Shown here piece after piece: positions 26,264 through 35,477 of a DNA stretch of 64,000 nucleotides. The stretch covers positions 2,914,001 through 2,978,000 of the forward strand of contig NZ_JAGVRK010000001.1 of NCBI RefSeq assembly GCF_018283675.1, given 5' to 3'. The position numbers and the translations under genes were made by a program. Numbering within the stretch: the first letter of the stretch is position 1; each line of letters starts with the position of its first letter. This DNA is from Metabacillus flavus. GTDB lineage: Bacteria; Bacillota; Bacilli; Bacillales; Bacillaceae. Below the pieces are notes generated by a model. It was not told the DNA's origin, ran no database searches, and saw nothing but the letters and a program-made list of their open reading frames with translations.

Positions 26264-27475
26264 TTAATAGGCTGCCTGGTTCTCTTCCTTCAATTGCCTT
26301 TTTTCCTTCATTATTCGGTTTAATCTTTCAGAGCTGAACATCATTGCGGCAATCACAGCCACGATAAACAGCGGGAAGATTCCAATGGTCGTGTGTGCAG
26401 AAACCATGCCCAGCAAAGGCGGCAGAAAGGTATTCCCTGTAAAGGCAAAGGCCATTTGATAGCCTACGATTGTCTGAGAGTGCGTTTTGCCGAAATGGAC
26501 CGGGGTTTCATGCATCATGCACGGGAAAATCGGGGCTAATCCAAGGCCGGTCAAAACAAAGCCTGCAAGTGCGAAGCCAGCCGGCAGCGGCAGAACCAAT
26601 AGCGCTGCTCCCGCTAACGCAATCCCCTGTCCTGCTAAAATTAGAATACGATTGCTTACCTTTAAGGTGATAAAGCCAGTTATAAAGCGCCCAACGGTAA
26701 TTCCGCCGTAATAAAGGGAAACCCACTGGGCAGCGGTTGCAGCAGGCAGCCCCTTCATATCCACCAGAAAGCTGCTTCCCCATAAACCTATTGCAGCTTC
26801 AGCACCGCAGTAAAACAGAAAAGAAAACAGAGCCAGATGAACTCCCTTGATTTTATAGGCCTTGACCTGTTTTCCGGATGGCTGTTCCGCTTCAGCTGTT
26901 TCTTCTTTCACAGGCTCACTCTTATCCGCGGCACGTTTCCATAAAGGCAGGGTAAAAAATAATACGGCCGCTAAAGCAAGCTGAATCAAAGCAATGATGA
27001 GATAACCGTTTCTCCATGAATTTTCCGCAGAAATGGATTGCGCCATGATAATCGGACCGAGTGTTGCTCCTACACCCCAGAAGCAATGCAGCCAGCTCAT
27101 GTGGTGCGCTTTATAATGGATTGCCACATAATTGTTCAAGCCCGTATCAATGGCTCCTGCCCCAAGACCAAGGGGAATGGCGCAGACCATGAGCCAAATG
27201 AGGGAGGGTGAAAAAGAAAATCCCAGGAGTGCAGCAGCTGTCATCAGGCAGCTGACAAGAGTGACAGGACCTGTACCAAACCGATCAAGAATTTTGCCGC
27301 TTGCCAGACTGGAGACAATGGTTCCTGCAGCGATTGTCATGAAAAGCAGGCCTGCCCGATCCATCGGTTCCCCCAAGTCTCCCTGCATGACAGGCCAGGC
27401 TGCACCGAGTACTGAATCCGGAAGTCCTAAGCTGATGAAAGCTAAATAGATGATCATTAAAAAGAATGTTGCCAT
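26264..27475 (-). CDS. MFS transporter (sugar/fucose-permease-like)
   Basis: 403 residues, about 12 transmembrane segments. Opens MATFFLMIIYLAFISLGLPD, contains the conserved loop GKILDRFG near residue 60, and a long charged central loop (about 190-220). AGGAGG 10 nt before the ATG at 27475; ten earlier in-frame codons are not needed. It follows the ROK regulator gene by 16 bp and is likely in one operon with it, suggesting uptake of a carbohydrate sensed by that regulator. Confidence 0.82.
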   Translation of the reverse strand: MATFFLMIIYLAFISLGLPDSVLGAAWPVMQGDLGEPMDRAGLLFMTIAAGTIVSSLASGKILDRFGTGPVTLVSCLMTAAALLGFSFSPSLIWLMVCAIPLGLGAGAIDTGLNNYVAIHYKAHHMSWLHCFWGVGATLGPIIMAQSISAENSWRNGYLIIALIQLALAAVLFFTLPLWKRAADKSEPVKEETAEAEQPSGKQVKAYKIKGVHLALFSFLFYCGAEAAIGLWGSSFLVDMKGLPAATAAQWVSLYYGGITVGRFITGFITLKVSNRILILAGQGIALAGAALLVLPLPAGFALAGFVLTGLGLAPIFPCMMHETPVHFGKTHSQTIVGYQMAFAFTGNTFLPPLLGMVSAHTTIGIFPLFIVAVIAAMMFSSERLNRIMKEKRQLKEENQAAY

Positions 27476-27491
27476 AGATGAATGTCCTCCT

Positions 27492-28529
27492 TCACTTTCC
27501 CTCATTGACCTGACAGGTAATCATTAAATCCAGTCCAAGGCTTTGCAGCCCATATAGATAATCCCTCTTCCAATCACTAATAACGAGCTTTGGAAGGTGT
27601 TCTGCAGGAATATAGTGTGCGCTTCTAAGTTCGATTTCTTTAATTGCCGCTTCGTCCACTTCCTCCTGGCTGAAAATAATGAACCGGGGATTGATCATAG
27701 CAGTAAAGGAAGCGGCCATTCTGCTTATGGCATCGTATTCTATACCCTTTGAAGAATCCGGATTCCTGAAGCCTGCCCCATTTTGAAGAGCCTGCAAAAA
27801 GTTCCGGTCATCATACAGCGGAACAAATGAAACCTCTCCTGAAAAGAAGGTGCTCCCCCTTATAACAGCTCCATTTATCAAAATACCTGCACCTGGTCCA
27901 TTTTTTCCTGAATACATATAAACAAGGGATTCATCTGCCACCCCCTTATTCTTGTAGTAACCAAGAACGGCAGCATTCATATCATTTTCAACTGCTACAG
28001 GAATGGAAAATCGATCCTCAAAATATTCTTTAACATGAAATTGGTCAAATAGCTCGTAATCAGGAATGAAAAAGACGCAGCCATCTTTGACAGATCCGGG
28101 AACTCCAATAGCAATGGAACGAATGTTAGGATAGCTCTGCAGAATTTTCTCCATTTGCCCGGTTAGCAAGTCCAAATCTTTCATTAAGACACTCTCTAAC
28201 ATCCGATGTTCCTTCACCTCGCCTAAGCAGGTAAAAACGGTATAATGCGTCTCTGATTTTTCTAAAATGACTGACAATCCCAGCATGTACTCCGGATTAT
28301 ATACATACCTCCGGGCTCTTCTACCGCCGCTTGAGTCATCAAATCCCATTGTTAAGAGCTCCCCATCCTTCTCCATCTGTGTGAGGAATTTGCTGATGGT
28401 CGGAAAGCTAATATCCAGCTTCCGGCTAAGTTCAGCCTTTGTGGCACTGCCAAGCTCCATTAATTTTAAACGGATGCCTCGGATGATTGCTTTTTTGATT
28501 GTTTTTGGATTTGAAAGTGAGTCATCCAA
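27492..28529 (-). CDS. ROK-family transcription repressor (NagC/XylR type)
   Basis: 345 residues with a TTG start behind AGGAGG. N-terminal winged helix-turn-helix (about 15-65, GSATKAELSRKLDISFPTIS), then a ROK domain: AIGVPGSVKDG near 139, VENDMNAAVLGYY near 175 and GPGAGILINGAVIRG near 207. The zinc-binding CxCGxxGC motif of many ROK proteins is missing. Probably a sugar-responsive repressor of the downstream MFS gene, and perhaps of the PhyH cluster. Confidence 0.85.
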   Translation of the reverse strand: MDDSLSNPKTIKKAIIRGIRLKLMELGSATKAELSRKLDISFPTISKFLTQMEKDGELLTMGFDDSSGGRRARRYVYNPEYMLGLSVILEKSETHYTVFTCLGEVKEHRMLESVLMKDLDLLTGQMEKILQSYPNIRSIAIGVPGSVKDGCVFFIPDYELFDQFHVKEYFEDRFSIPVAVENDMNAAVLGYYKNKGVADESLVYMYSGKNGPGAGILINGAVIRGSTFFSGEVSFVPLYDDRNFLQALQNGAGFRNPDSSKGIEYDAISRMAASFTAMINPRFIIFSQEEVDEAAIKEIELRSAHYIPAEHLPKLVISDWKRDYLYGLQSLGLDLMITCQVNEGK

Positions 28530-28659
28530 AACATCTGCCTCCTCTATAAATCTACTTATTAAACGTATTTAAAAAGTTACATCCATACTATACCAAACAG
28601 AATAATGGCAGACAATAGACTATTTTTAACGCTCAAAAGTCTTTATTATTTCGACCATA

Positions 28660-28687
28660 TTAAAAGCCCCCTATTTATAAGGAGGCT
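28660..28687 (-). terminator. Terminator of the second MFS gene
   Basis: On the minus strand AGCCTCCT, 7-nt loop, AGGGGGCT, then TTTTA. Begins 7 bp after the stop codon. Confidence 0.75.
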
Positions 28688-28694
28688 CAATAAA

Positions 28695-29861
28695 TTAAAG
28701 CGGGCCAGGCTGCTGCTTCACAAACAGCAGCAGGATAACGGCCAGCAGCGATAAAATGCCAAAGAATAGATAGACACAAAAGACGGAATACGCCTCCAAA
28801 ATAAAACCGCCAAGAAAAGTGCAAAACCAGTTGCCAAGACCATTCCCTACTGCTGAATAGAGACTGATAGCTGTAGCTCCTGCAGACACCGGAGCGAGAT
28901 CTTTTACATATTGTAGAGCTGCGGGAATAAACAACCCTGTTGAAAACCCTTGCGCAACCGTTGTTGCATAGACGAGAGCAAGCGGGGGCTCAAAGAAATA
29001 TAAGAACCATCTGGCCATTGAAACAATGGCGGCAAGAAGGAGAATCTGTTTCATTCCAAATTTCCCAATCCAGCGGTTTGCAAATTTCATAACGGGTGCT
29101 TCGCTTCCGGCAGCAAGCATGAATGCCAGTCCGATTCCCGCAAGCCCTCCCCCTAAATCATCTACGAAAATACCAAAATAAAAATTGTTGGCGAGGATTG
29201 GCCCGAGAACCAAAAAAGCGACAGCGAGAAAAATAAAATACGATGGTGCTTTGACAAGATCACTCATCCCTTTTTTAAAGCTCACCTTAATTGGTTTGCT
29301 TTCTCTCGGAAGCTGCCACGCAAAAATCATCCCTAAAATCATTACGAGAGTAAACGTATAAAAAATAACGGACAGGCTGGTGGTTTCCGCCAGTTTTCCG
29401 ACAGCCAGAACCGATACGGCAAATCCAATGGCTCCCCAAAGCCGTATTGAACCATAGTCCATTTTCGTTTTTTGAACATAGTTAATCGAGATGCTGTCCG
29501 ATAATGGAATAATGGCTGCCTGGAATATGGCGAGCATCGCTGCGGCGCCAATAATGAGAGAATAGCTTGAAACGGCCGAATAAGCAATTCCCATCAAAGC
29601 CGTCACTGCAATTGCTGCGGTGAGGAGGTGAACAGGCTTTTTCGTGACGTCGCTCAATATTCCCCAGACTGGCTGAATCAGAATCATCACAACCGGACTG
29701 ATTGAAAGAACCATTCCGATTTGGCTCCCTGAAAGACCAATCTCATCCCGTAAATAAACCGAAAGAAGCGGAGAGAGGGACCCAATACCGAAAAACACAA
29801 GGAAATAAAACATATAAAAATTCAATTTCACAGATCGTTTTTTTGCTAGAGAAGCTTCCAA
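28695..29861 (-). CDS. MFS transporter (LacY/nucleoside-permease-like)
   Basis: 388 residues, 12 predicted transmembrane segments. TTG start behind AAGAAGG; the nearby ATG is out of frame. N-terminal YFLVFFGIGSLSPLLSVYL and the loop VWGILSDVTKKP near residue 65 are typical of the phenylpropionate/nucleoside permease-like MFS branch. Substrate unknown. Monocistronic, with own terminator; not obviously tied to the ROK gene upstream. Confidence 0.82.
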   Translation of the reverse strand: MEASLAKKRSVKLNFYMFYFLVFFGIGSLSPLLSVYLRDEIGLSGSQIGMVLSISPVVMILIQPVWGILSDVTKKPVHLLTAAIAVTALMGIAYSAVSSYSLIIGAAAMLAIFQAAIIPLSDSISINYVQKTKMDYGSIRLWGAIGFAVSVLAVGKLAETTSLSVIFYTFTLVMILGMIFAWQLPRESKPIKVSFKKGMSDLVKAPSYFIFLAVAFLVLGPILANNFYFGIFVDDLGGGLAGIGLAFMLAAGSEAPVMKFANRWIGKFGMKQILLLAAIVSMARWFLYFFEPPLALVYATTVAQGFSTGLFIPAALQYVKDLAPVSAGATAISLYSAVGNGLGNWFCTFLGGFILEAYSVFCVYLFFGILSLLAVILLLFVKQQPGPL

Positions 29862-29959
29862 ATCATTATCCTTCTTTCTATAGCGTTTCTAAAATCAGCT
29901 TCTCTAACTATATCATTTATCAGGGAGGTATTGGCTTTCATTTTCCATGAATGCGAGAG

Positions 29960-29993
29960 CAAAAAAAAAGCGCCGGATCCGCGATCCAGCGCC
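29960..29993 (-). terminator. Terminator of the SDR gene
   Basis: On the minus strand GCGCTGGATC, loop GCG, GATCCGGCGC, then nine T. Starts 10 bp after the SDR stop. Confidence 0.9.
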
Positions 29994-30002
29994 TCTTACT
30001 CT

Positions 30003-30764
30003 TTATCTGCGATTCCGGTCTGCGTAAGGATAAACCGGTTCCTTCAGTTCGAAGTCATACGTTTCTCCGTTCACAAGTCCGACTGTTTTTTCACTGTCAT
30101 ACAGATCAAGCATGAAGCCGGCCATTTCTTTGGCCGTATGGAATTTCGGCACGGCTCCTTCATATTCAAAGCTGTCAAGGTCCATCGAGCGCTTGGCAAA
30201 CTCCGTTTCTGTTGCAGCAGGAGCAAGTACTTTTGCCTGCATAGGAGCACCTTTTGATTTAAGTTCCTGTGCAAGACCCTCAGTAAAAGCACTCACATAA
30301 AACTTTGTCGCGCAGTAGGTAACGGCATCGGCTACGATGGTATAACCGCCTCCTGATGAAACGTTAATCAACTGTGTGCCCTCTTTATCAGAGTAGTCTC
30401 TTGCGAAAAGTGAGGATAAAATCGTCAATGCTTCAATATTCAGATGCAGCATTGTTTGAATTTTGTTTAAGTTTTGCTCTGCAACAGATGCAAAATTTCC
30501 GAACCCTGCATTGTTAATGAACGTTTCTAGATCATACTCGTTAAGTCCTTCGTAAAAATTGTACACTTCCTCTGATGAAGACAGATCAGCTATGCGTATC
30601 ACCACATCAAGATCAGGATTCAGACTCTGGATTTCTGATTTCAGCTTTTGAAGCTCGTCCTCTCTGCGAGCAGTAATAATTAAATGTTTCCCGCGGGCTG
30701 CGAAAGCCAAAGCTGCTTCATAACCAATCCCTGAACTGGCACCTGTAATTACCGTATACTTCAT
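30003..30764 (-). CDS. Short-chain dehydrogenase/reductase
   Basis: 253 residues. Classical SDR: cofactor loop TGASSGIGYEAALAF (about residues 7-20), NNAGFGNFAS near 84, catalytic Ser in NVSSGGGYT near 133 and YCATKFY (Tyr/Lys) near 150. LIITARRE after beta-2 suggests NADPH use. AGGAGG before the ATG at 30764; the frame is open 32 codons further upstream across the promoter, which is excluded. Expression is probably controlled by the divergent MerR protein; such pairs often detoxify carbonyl compounds. Confidence 0.88.
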   Translation of the reverse strand: MKYTVITGASSGIGYEAALAFAARGKHLIITARREDELQKLKSEIQSLNPDLDVVIRIADLSSSEEVYNFYEGLNEYDLETFINNAGFGNFASVAEQNLNKIQTMLHLNIEALTILSSLFARDYSDKEGTQLINVSSGGGYTIVADAVTYCATKFYVSAFTEGLAQELKSKGAPMQAKVLAPAATETEFAKRSMDLDSFEYEGAVPKFHTAKEMAGFMLDLYDSEKTVGLVNGETYDFELKEPVYPYADRNRR

Positions 30765-30813
30765 ATGATCTCCTCCTATTCTGCATTTTATATTGTGGTT
30801 CTTTACCATTTTC

Positions 30814-30844
30814 ATTATACTGATTAGAGTTAACTCTAAGTCAA
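30814..30844 (-). promoter_or_regulatory. MerR-type promoter with 19-bp spacer and operator dyad
   Basis: On the minus strand TTGACT (30839-30844), a 19-bp spacer and TATAAT (30814-30819). The spacer is over-long, as in MerR-controlled promoters, and holds the perfect 16-bp palindrome TTAGAGTTAACTCTAA (30824-30839). The dyad also lies 20 bp before the merR-type start, so autoregulation is likely. Confidence 0.85.
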
Positions 30845-30858
30845 ATTTGGAGGCAATC

Positions 30859-31212
30859 ATGTATACAATAAGCGAAGCTGCAAGAGCTTTGGGAGTCAGT
30901 ACCCATACATTAAGATATTATGAAAAAGAAGCAATCATTGAACCGGATCGCAAATCCAATGGAGATCGAATATATTCCGACTTGCATCTTAAATGGCTGC
31001 AATTTGTCCTTAAATTAAAAGAAACCAAAATGCCTGTAGCAAAAATTAAAGAATATGCTCAATTATTTAAAGAAGGCCAGCATACAAACCTGGCAAGGCT
31101 TGAGCTTTTAGAGCAGCATCGAAAAAGCATCCAGGATCAGCTCACTGTTTTGTCAGCTACCGATATAATGCTTGAAGAAAAGATTGACTCATACAGAAAG
31201 AACCTCAATTAA
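30859..31212 (+). CDS. MerR-family transcription regulator
   Basis: 117 residues. N-terminal winged helix-turn-helix (1-70: MYTISEAARALGVSTHTLRY, KSNGDRIYSDLHLKWL) and a C-terminal coiled coil (about 80-117). No Cys ligands, so not a metal sensor; closest in layout to the AdhR-like aldehyde/electrophile sensors. TTTGGAGG before the ATG at 30859; the 22 codons upstream cover the promoter and are excluded. Likely activates the divergent SDR gene. Confidence 0.88.
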   Translation: MYTISEAARALGVSTHTLRYYEKEAIIEPDRKSNGDRIYSDLHLKWLQFVLKLKETKMPVAKIKEYAQLFKEGQHTNLARLELLEQHRKSIQDQLTVLSATDIMLEEKIDSYRKNLN

Positions 31213-31331
31213 TTCTGCATATTAAAATCAAAAAAATCTGTTCAGCTATTTGAAGCAGGCGTACGTTAAAATCATTTACATCGCCTATTTAAATGAAGAT
31301 TTTATAGGGTTGTGCGCAAAGGAGAATTATT

Positions 31332-33884
31332 ATGGGAAAGCATTTCAACTTAGTCAAATTGGCTAAGATTTTAATCCCGTTTATCATCATCATTTTTATT
31401 TATATAGAGGGAAAGAATGAAATTGCCCAGATCAATCCTTCCCGGCTGTTAATCGAGCTGAAATCCCTTGAACCCGTTCAAATCGTTTCAATGCTGCTAA
31501 TAGGATTAACCGGAGTCTCAGCATTAATGGTATATGACCTTGTGTTAATCAGAAAATTAAGAATCTCTTTGTCTTGGCATACCTTTTTAAAGATCTCTTG
31601 GATTGCCAATACATTTAATAGTGTCATAGGCTTTGGCGGTCTTGCAGGTGCAAGTTTACGAGGTTTATTGCTTCATAAACACGTAAAGGATTCATCTAAG
31701 CTGTTCTCTTCTATTATTTGGCTGTTGCCGATTATGTTAACCGGGCTTTCGGTTCTTGCATGGCTGCCTCTTATTTCAGAAGGTTATAGGACACCGATGT
31801 ATAATAGCCATCCATGGGTGAAATTTGCATTATGGGGAATGGCCCTATATCTGCCGGTTTACCTTCTTATTTTTCTTATTTTAAAGGATAAAAAAGCTCA
31901 TTTCGCATTAAATCGATGGACAGCATCGGGAATCGCAAGCTCCCTGTTGGAATGGCTTTCAGCAGCATTTGTACTTTGGTCCATCGCCCTAATAACAGGG
32001 ACAAATCTCCCTTTCATTTCCATGCTGGCGGTGTTCGTTATTGCTTCAATTGCCGGCGTCATTAGTTTAGTTCCCGGGGGTATTGGTTCATTCGACTTGC
32101 TGCTGTTAGTCGGTTTGAATCATGCTGGTGCAGATGACAGCCAAATTTTAATCATTCTGCTTTTTTATCGGGTCTTTTACTCTCTTGTCCCTTTTATTAT
32201 AGGTCTGTTATTCGCTTTACCGGAAGCTTACTCTCAAACGAGATATACGGTCGATCCGTTCAAAAATAACAAATGGATGAAACGGTTCTCCTTTATTCCA
32301 AATTCGCTTATTCCTAATTTAAGCTTTTGGGCCCTGGCTGTTTTAGTTTTCCTTAGCGGCGTTCTCCTTCTATTATCTGCCGCAACACCTGGAATTGTTG
32401 AGAGGATTACATTTGCAGAAAAGCTTTTATCTGAACCCTTTCTCACTATTTCCGATCTTTTGTCTGTAACAGCTGGAATATCACTGCTTTTACTATCCCG
32501 CTCCATTCAGCTTAAAGTGAGAAGTGCTTATGTGCTAACCTATATTGCTTTATTGGCAGGAGCTCTGTTTACCTTTTCAAAAGGACTGGATTATGAAGAG
32601 TCTATTTTTTTATTCGCCATTCTTGCCCTCTTAAGATTTTCAAAAAATCATTTTTACCGGGAACGTCACCCTTTTTCGTGGAAAGCTTCAATTTATATGA
32701 TGGCGCTGACGATTTGTTCTTTGTTCGGCTATGTATCGATCGGTTTCTTCGATCAGCCGTTTGAACGGCTTTCTCTGCCCGCTTCTGTAAAGGACGTTCT
32801 GATAAAGACACCCGGAGAGCTGGTTCTTACAGCAGCAGCAGGTTTTATTCTTGCGATCCTTTTTTACACAATCGGCTTCTCCTTTTTAACGAAAAAGGAA
32901 CAAATGGCAAGAGATTCTGCTGAGCTGCTGGAGTTTTTGGAAAACACGAACGGGAATGTGTTAACTCATTTGGCTTTTATGGGGGATAAAGATTATTTTT
33001 GGAATAAAGACCGTGACGTTTTTATGATGTACACCGTTTATTCTGATAAATTAGTGGTGCTCGGAGATCCGATCGGGAATAACAAATCGTTCGGCAATGC
33101 CATTACCGAGCTTCGGGAATACGCTGATACGAGAGGTTTCACACCCATTTTCTATCAAACAGAGAAGGACTGGCTTTCGTTATACCATGAACATGGCTAT
33201 CAGTTTTTCAAGCTTGGTGAAGAGGCGTATGTGAATCTTGAAGAATTCACGCTGACTGGAAAGAAAAAAACAAATATGCGTACCGTGAGAAATAAATTTG
33301 AAAGAGAAGGATATGTTTTTGCAATTGCCGAACCTCCTTTTTCGGATTCGTTTATTCAGGAACTTGAGAATGTTTCTTCAGACTGGCTGAGAGGCAGAAA
33401 AGAGAAAGGATTTTCCTTAGGCTTTTTTGACAGGGACTATGTTCAGCGGGCACCGGTAGCTATATTAAGAGATGGATCGGGGACGTTAATTGGATTTGCA
33501 ACCATCATCCCTGTATATGACGGTGAGACCATATCCGTTGACTTGATGAGGCATTCACGAGAGGTCCCGAGCGGCACAATGGATATGATTTTCGTCTCCG
33601 TCATGCTTCATATGAAGGAACAGGGCTATAAGTGGTTTAATCTCGGAATGGCTCCATTATCAAATGTCGGGCAGAATAAGTACGCCTTCTGGAGTGAAAA
33701 AGCAGCGGCACGAGTTTATAAGCATGGCCAATATTTTTATCAGTTTGAAGGAATTCGAAAATACAAAGAAAAGTTCGCAAGCCGCTGGGAACCGAAATAT
33801 TTGGCCTTCAGCTCAAGGTCCACTCTTCCTGTTACCATGCTGCAGCTCTCGAGACTCATTCAAAAAGACGTAAAAAAAATTTGA
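31332..33884 (+). CDS. mprF: MprF, phosphatidylglycerol lysyltransferase/flippase
   Basis: 850 residues, normal MprF length. N-terminal flippase domain with many transmembrane segments (about 1-535; SVIGFGGLAGASLRGLLL near 96, VPGGIGSFDLLLL near 247) and a cytosolic C-terminal synthase domain (about 540-850; DKDYFWNKDRDVFMMYTVYS, KTNMRTVRNKFEREGY, FNLGMAPLSN). It transfers an amino acid, usually Lys, from aminoacyl-tRNA to phosphatidylglycerol and flips it outward, lowering sensitivity to cationic peptides. GGAG before ATG. Monocistronic. Confidence 0.95.
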   Translation: MGKHFNLVKLAKILIPFIIIIFIYIEGKNEIAQINPSRLLIELKSLEPVQIVSMLLIGLTGVSALMVYDLVLIRKLRISLSWHTFLKISWIANTFNSVIGFGGLAGASLRGLLLHKHVKDSSKLFSSIIWLLPIMLTGLSVLAWLPLISEGYRTPMYNSHPWVKFALWGMALYLPVYLLIFLILKDKKAHFALNRWTASGIASSLLEWLSAAFVLWSIALITGTNLPFISMLAVFVIASIAGVISLVPGGIGSFDLLLLVGLNHAGADDSQILIILLFYRVFYSLVPFIIGLLFALPEAYSQTRYTVDPFKNNKWMKRFSFIPNSLIPNLSFWALAVLVFLSGVLLLLSAATPGIVERITFAEKLLSEPFLTISDLLSVTAGISLLLLSRSIQLKVRSAYVLTYIALLAGALFTFSKGLDYEESIFLFAILALLRFSKNHFYRERHPFSWKASIYMMALTICSLFGYVSIGFFDQPFERLSLPASVKDVLIKTPGELVLTAAAGFILAILFYTIGFSFLTKKEQMARDSAELLEFLENTNGNVLTHLAFMGDKDYFWNKDRDVFMMYTVYSDKLVVLGDPIGNNKSFGNAITELREYADTRGFTPIFYQTEKDWLSLYHEHGYQFFKLGEEAYVNLEEFTLTGKKKTNMRTVRNKFEREGYVFAIAEPPFSDSFIQELENVSSDWLRGRKEKGFSLGFFDRDYVQRAPVAILRDGSGTLIGFATIIPVYDGETISVDLMRHSREVPSGTMDMIFVSVMLHMKEQGYKWFNLGMAPLSNVGQNKYAFWSEKAAARVYKHGQYFYQFEGIRKYKEKFASRWEPKYLAFSSRSTLPVTMLQLSRLIQKDVKKI

Positions 33885-34013
33885 ATTCTCCCCCTTTATG
33901 AAATCTGAAGGGGGTCTCCTCATATAAGAATAAAATCATCACTTTTCCTTATTGTTCCATTTGAGTTTAAAAGTTACAATTCTATCAAACGAATATTGGA
34001 GGAGTACTCTTAA

Positions 34014-35438
34014 GTGAAAAAGTTGTTGTTTTTACAAGCAGGGTTATTTCAGTTTGGTTTTTCCATTTTGGCATTGTTTCTTACCTCTGTAATAAATAGC
34101 ACATTGCTGGCGTCTCTTATTTCTTTAGTCACCGGCGGACTTTTGTACGGATGGCTGACATCACGCAAGCTAGAAGAAAAAAATTTTTTTTATTGCTTCC
34201 TTCCCATTGCCTACACTGCGTCACTTTGGGCAATTTTTATTTTCATCACTGGAGGGGCACTTGGGAAAAGCCTATGGATGTTCTATTCCCTTCTTCACCT
34301 TGCTTTTTTACCTGTTTTGTTTGTGGCCAACATGGAAGGGGAAGGACGGATTTTTCTATGGGCTCCGCTTGCTTTTGAACTGGCGTTTGTTCTGCCTATC
34401 GTGATTAAGTTTGCCTCGGTGAAAAAATTACATATGATTTCAAGAAGGAATACCCTTATCCTGTTTTCCATTGTCCTGTTGGCAATTGGCTCTGGAATGG
34501 CCGTTCAATGGCAGCGGAGCAAGAGTGTTCTTCCCTCCTATGGATTTGATTACGGCGGCGGCTACTCCAGCACAGATTTGTCTCCATATAGGGTGTCAAA
34601 TCCTGATCATATTCTTCCTAAATTGGACGAAACCTCAACCTATGTGATTAAAGATCCTAAGCAAATGCCTGTAATGGACGGGGCAGAAGCAGCTTATCCG
34701 GTTTATTCCGCTTTTGCCAATTCCGTCTACGAAAATGCTAAAGCAGCTAATGATCAAAAGGAGATTATCAGCTTTACCAATACCATCTATGCTTTTGAGC
34801 GATTGCTCTCAAAGGAAGTGGATATTTATTTCGGGGCTGAACCGTCTTCAGCACAGCGCAAAATGGCTGAAAAAGCCGGGTTGGAGCTCATTATGACCCC
34901 GATAGGAAAAGAGGCATTTGTCTTTTTTGTCAATCCGGAGAATCAGATTGACAGTTTATCGGTTTCCGAGATTCAATCGATCTACTCAGGTGAGGTTAAG
35001 AACTGGTCTCAGCTCGGCGGCAAATCTCAAGACATTGTAGCATTCCAGCGGCCAGCAGATTCCGGGAGCCAGACTCTGTTGGAGAAAATCATGGGTGATC
35101 AACCAATCATTAAGCCATTGAAGGAAGAAACCCCTGCTGGAATGGGCGGTATCATCGAGCAGGTTGCGGATTACAGAAATTTTGATAATGCCATCGGCTT
35201 TTCATTCCGTTTTTTCGCAACCGGAATGAAAAAAAATGAAAAGATTAAACTGCTTTCCATTAACGGAATCAGCCCAAGCCCGGAGAATATCGCAAGTGAA
35301 AAATATCCTTTTACCGCATCTCTTTATGCGATTACCTTAAAATCAAACAAAAAGAAAACAATCCCGCCGTTTCTTGAATGGATGAAAGGATCTCAGGGGC
35401 AGGAGCTCGTTGAAAAAATCGGATATATTAAGAACTGA
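34014..35438 (+). CDS. PstS-like substrate-binding protein fused to a membrane domain
   Basis: 474 residues with a GTG start behind GGAGGAG. The N-terminal part (about 1-165) has five or six hydrophobic segments, the last at about 147-163. It is followed by a PstS-type periplasmic-binding-protein domain (about 205-474): DGAEAAYPVYSAFANS, VDIYFGAEPSSAQ, TPIGKEAFVFFVNPEN, FQRPADSGSQTLLEKIMG. Phosphate or another anion may be the ligand. There is no ABC permease or ATPase nearby, so it may be a sensor. Its link to mprF is only adjacency. Confidence 0.78.
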   Translation: MKKLLFLQAGLFQFGFSILALFLTSVINSTLLASLISLVTGGLLYGWLTSRKLEEKNFFYCFLPIAYTASLWAIFIFITGGALGKSLWMFYSLLHLAFLPVLFVANMEGEGRIFLWAPLAFELAFVLPIVIKFASVKKLHMISRRNTLILFSIVLLAIGSGMAVQWQRSKSVLPSYGFDYGGGYSSTDLSPYRVSNPDHILPKLDETSTYVIKDPKQMPVMDGAEAAYPVYSAFANSVYENAKAANDQKEIISFTNTIYAFERLLSKEVDIYFGAEPSSAQRKMAEKAGLELIMTPIGKEAFVFFVNPENQIDSLSVSEIQSIYSGEVKNWSQLGGKSQDIVAFQRPADSGSQTLLEKIMGDQPIIKPLKEETPAGMGGIIEQVADYRNFDNAIGFSFRFFATGMKKNEKIKLLSINGISPSPENIASEKYPFTASLYAITLKSNKKKTIPPFLEWMKGSQGQELVEKIGYIKN

Positions 35439-35441
35439 CAA

Positions 35442-35472
35442 ATAGACGCCTCCGGAATTCCGGGGCGTCTGC
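35442..35472. terminator. Bidirectional terminator between the PstS-like and phosphotriesterase-like genes
   Basis: Stem AGACGCC(T)CCGG / CCGG(G)GCGTCT around an AATT loop. T tracts are poor on both strands, so strength is uncertain. Confidence 0.6.
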
Positions 35473-35477
35473 TTCAT

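Noticed and set aside
33889-33918. Terminator after mprF (CCCCCTT / AAGGGGG)
   Set aside because: A hairpin exists but no T tract follows, so I do not list it as a terminator.
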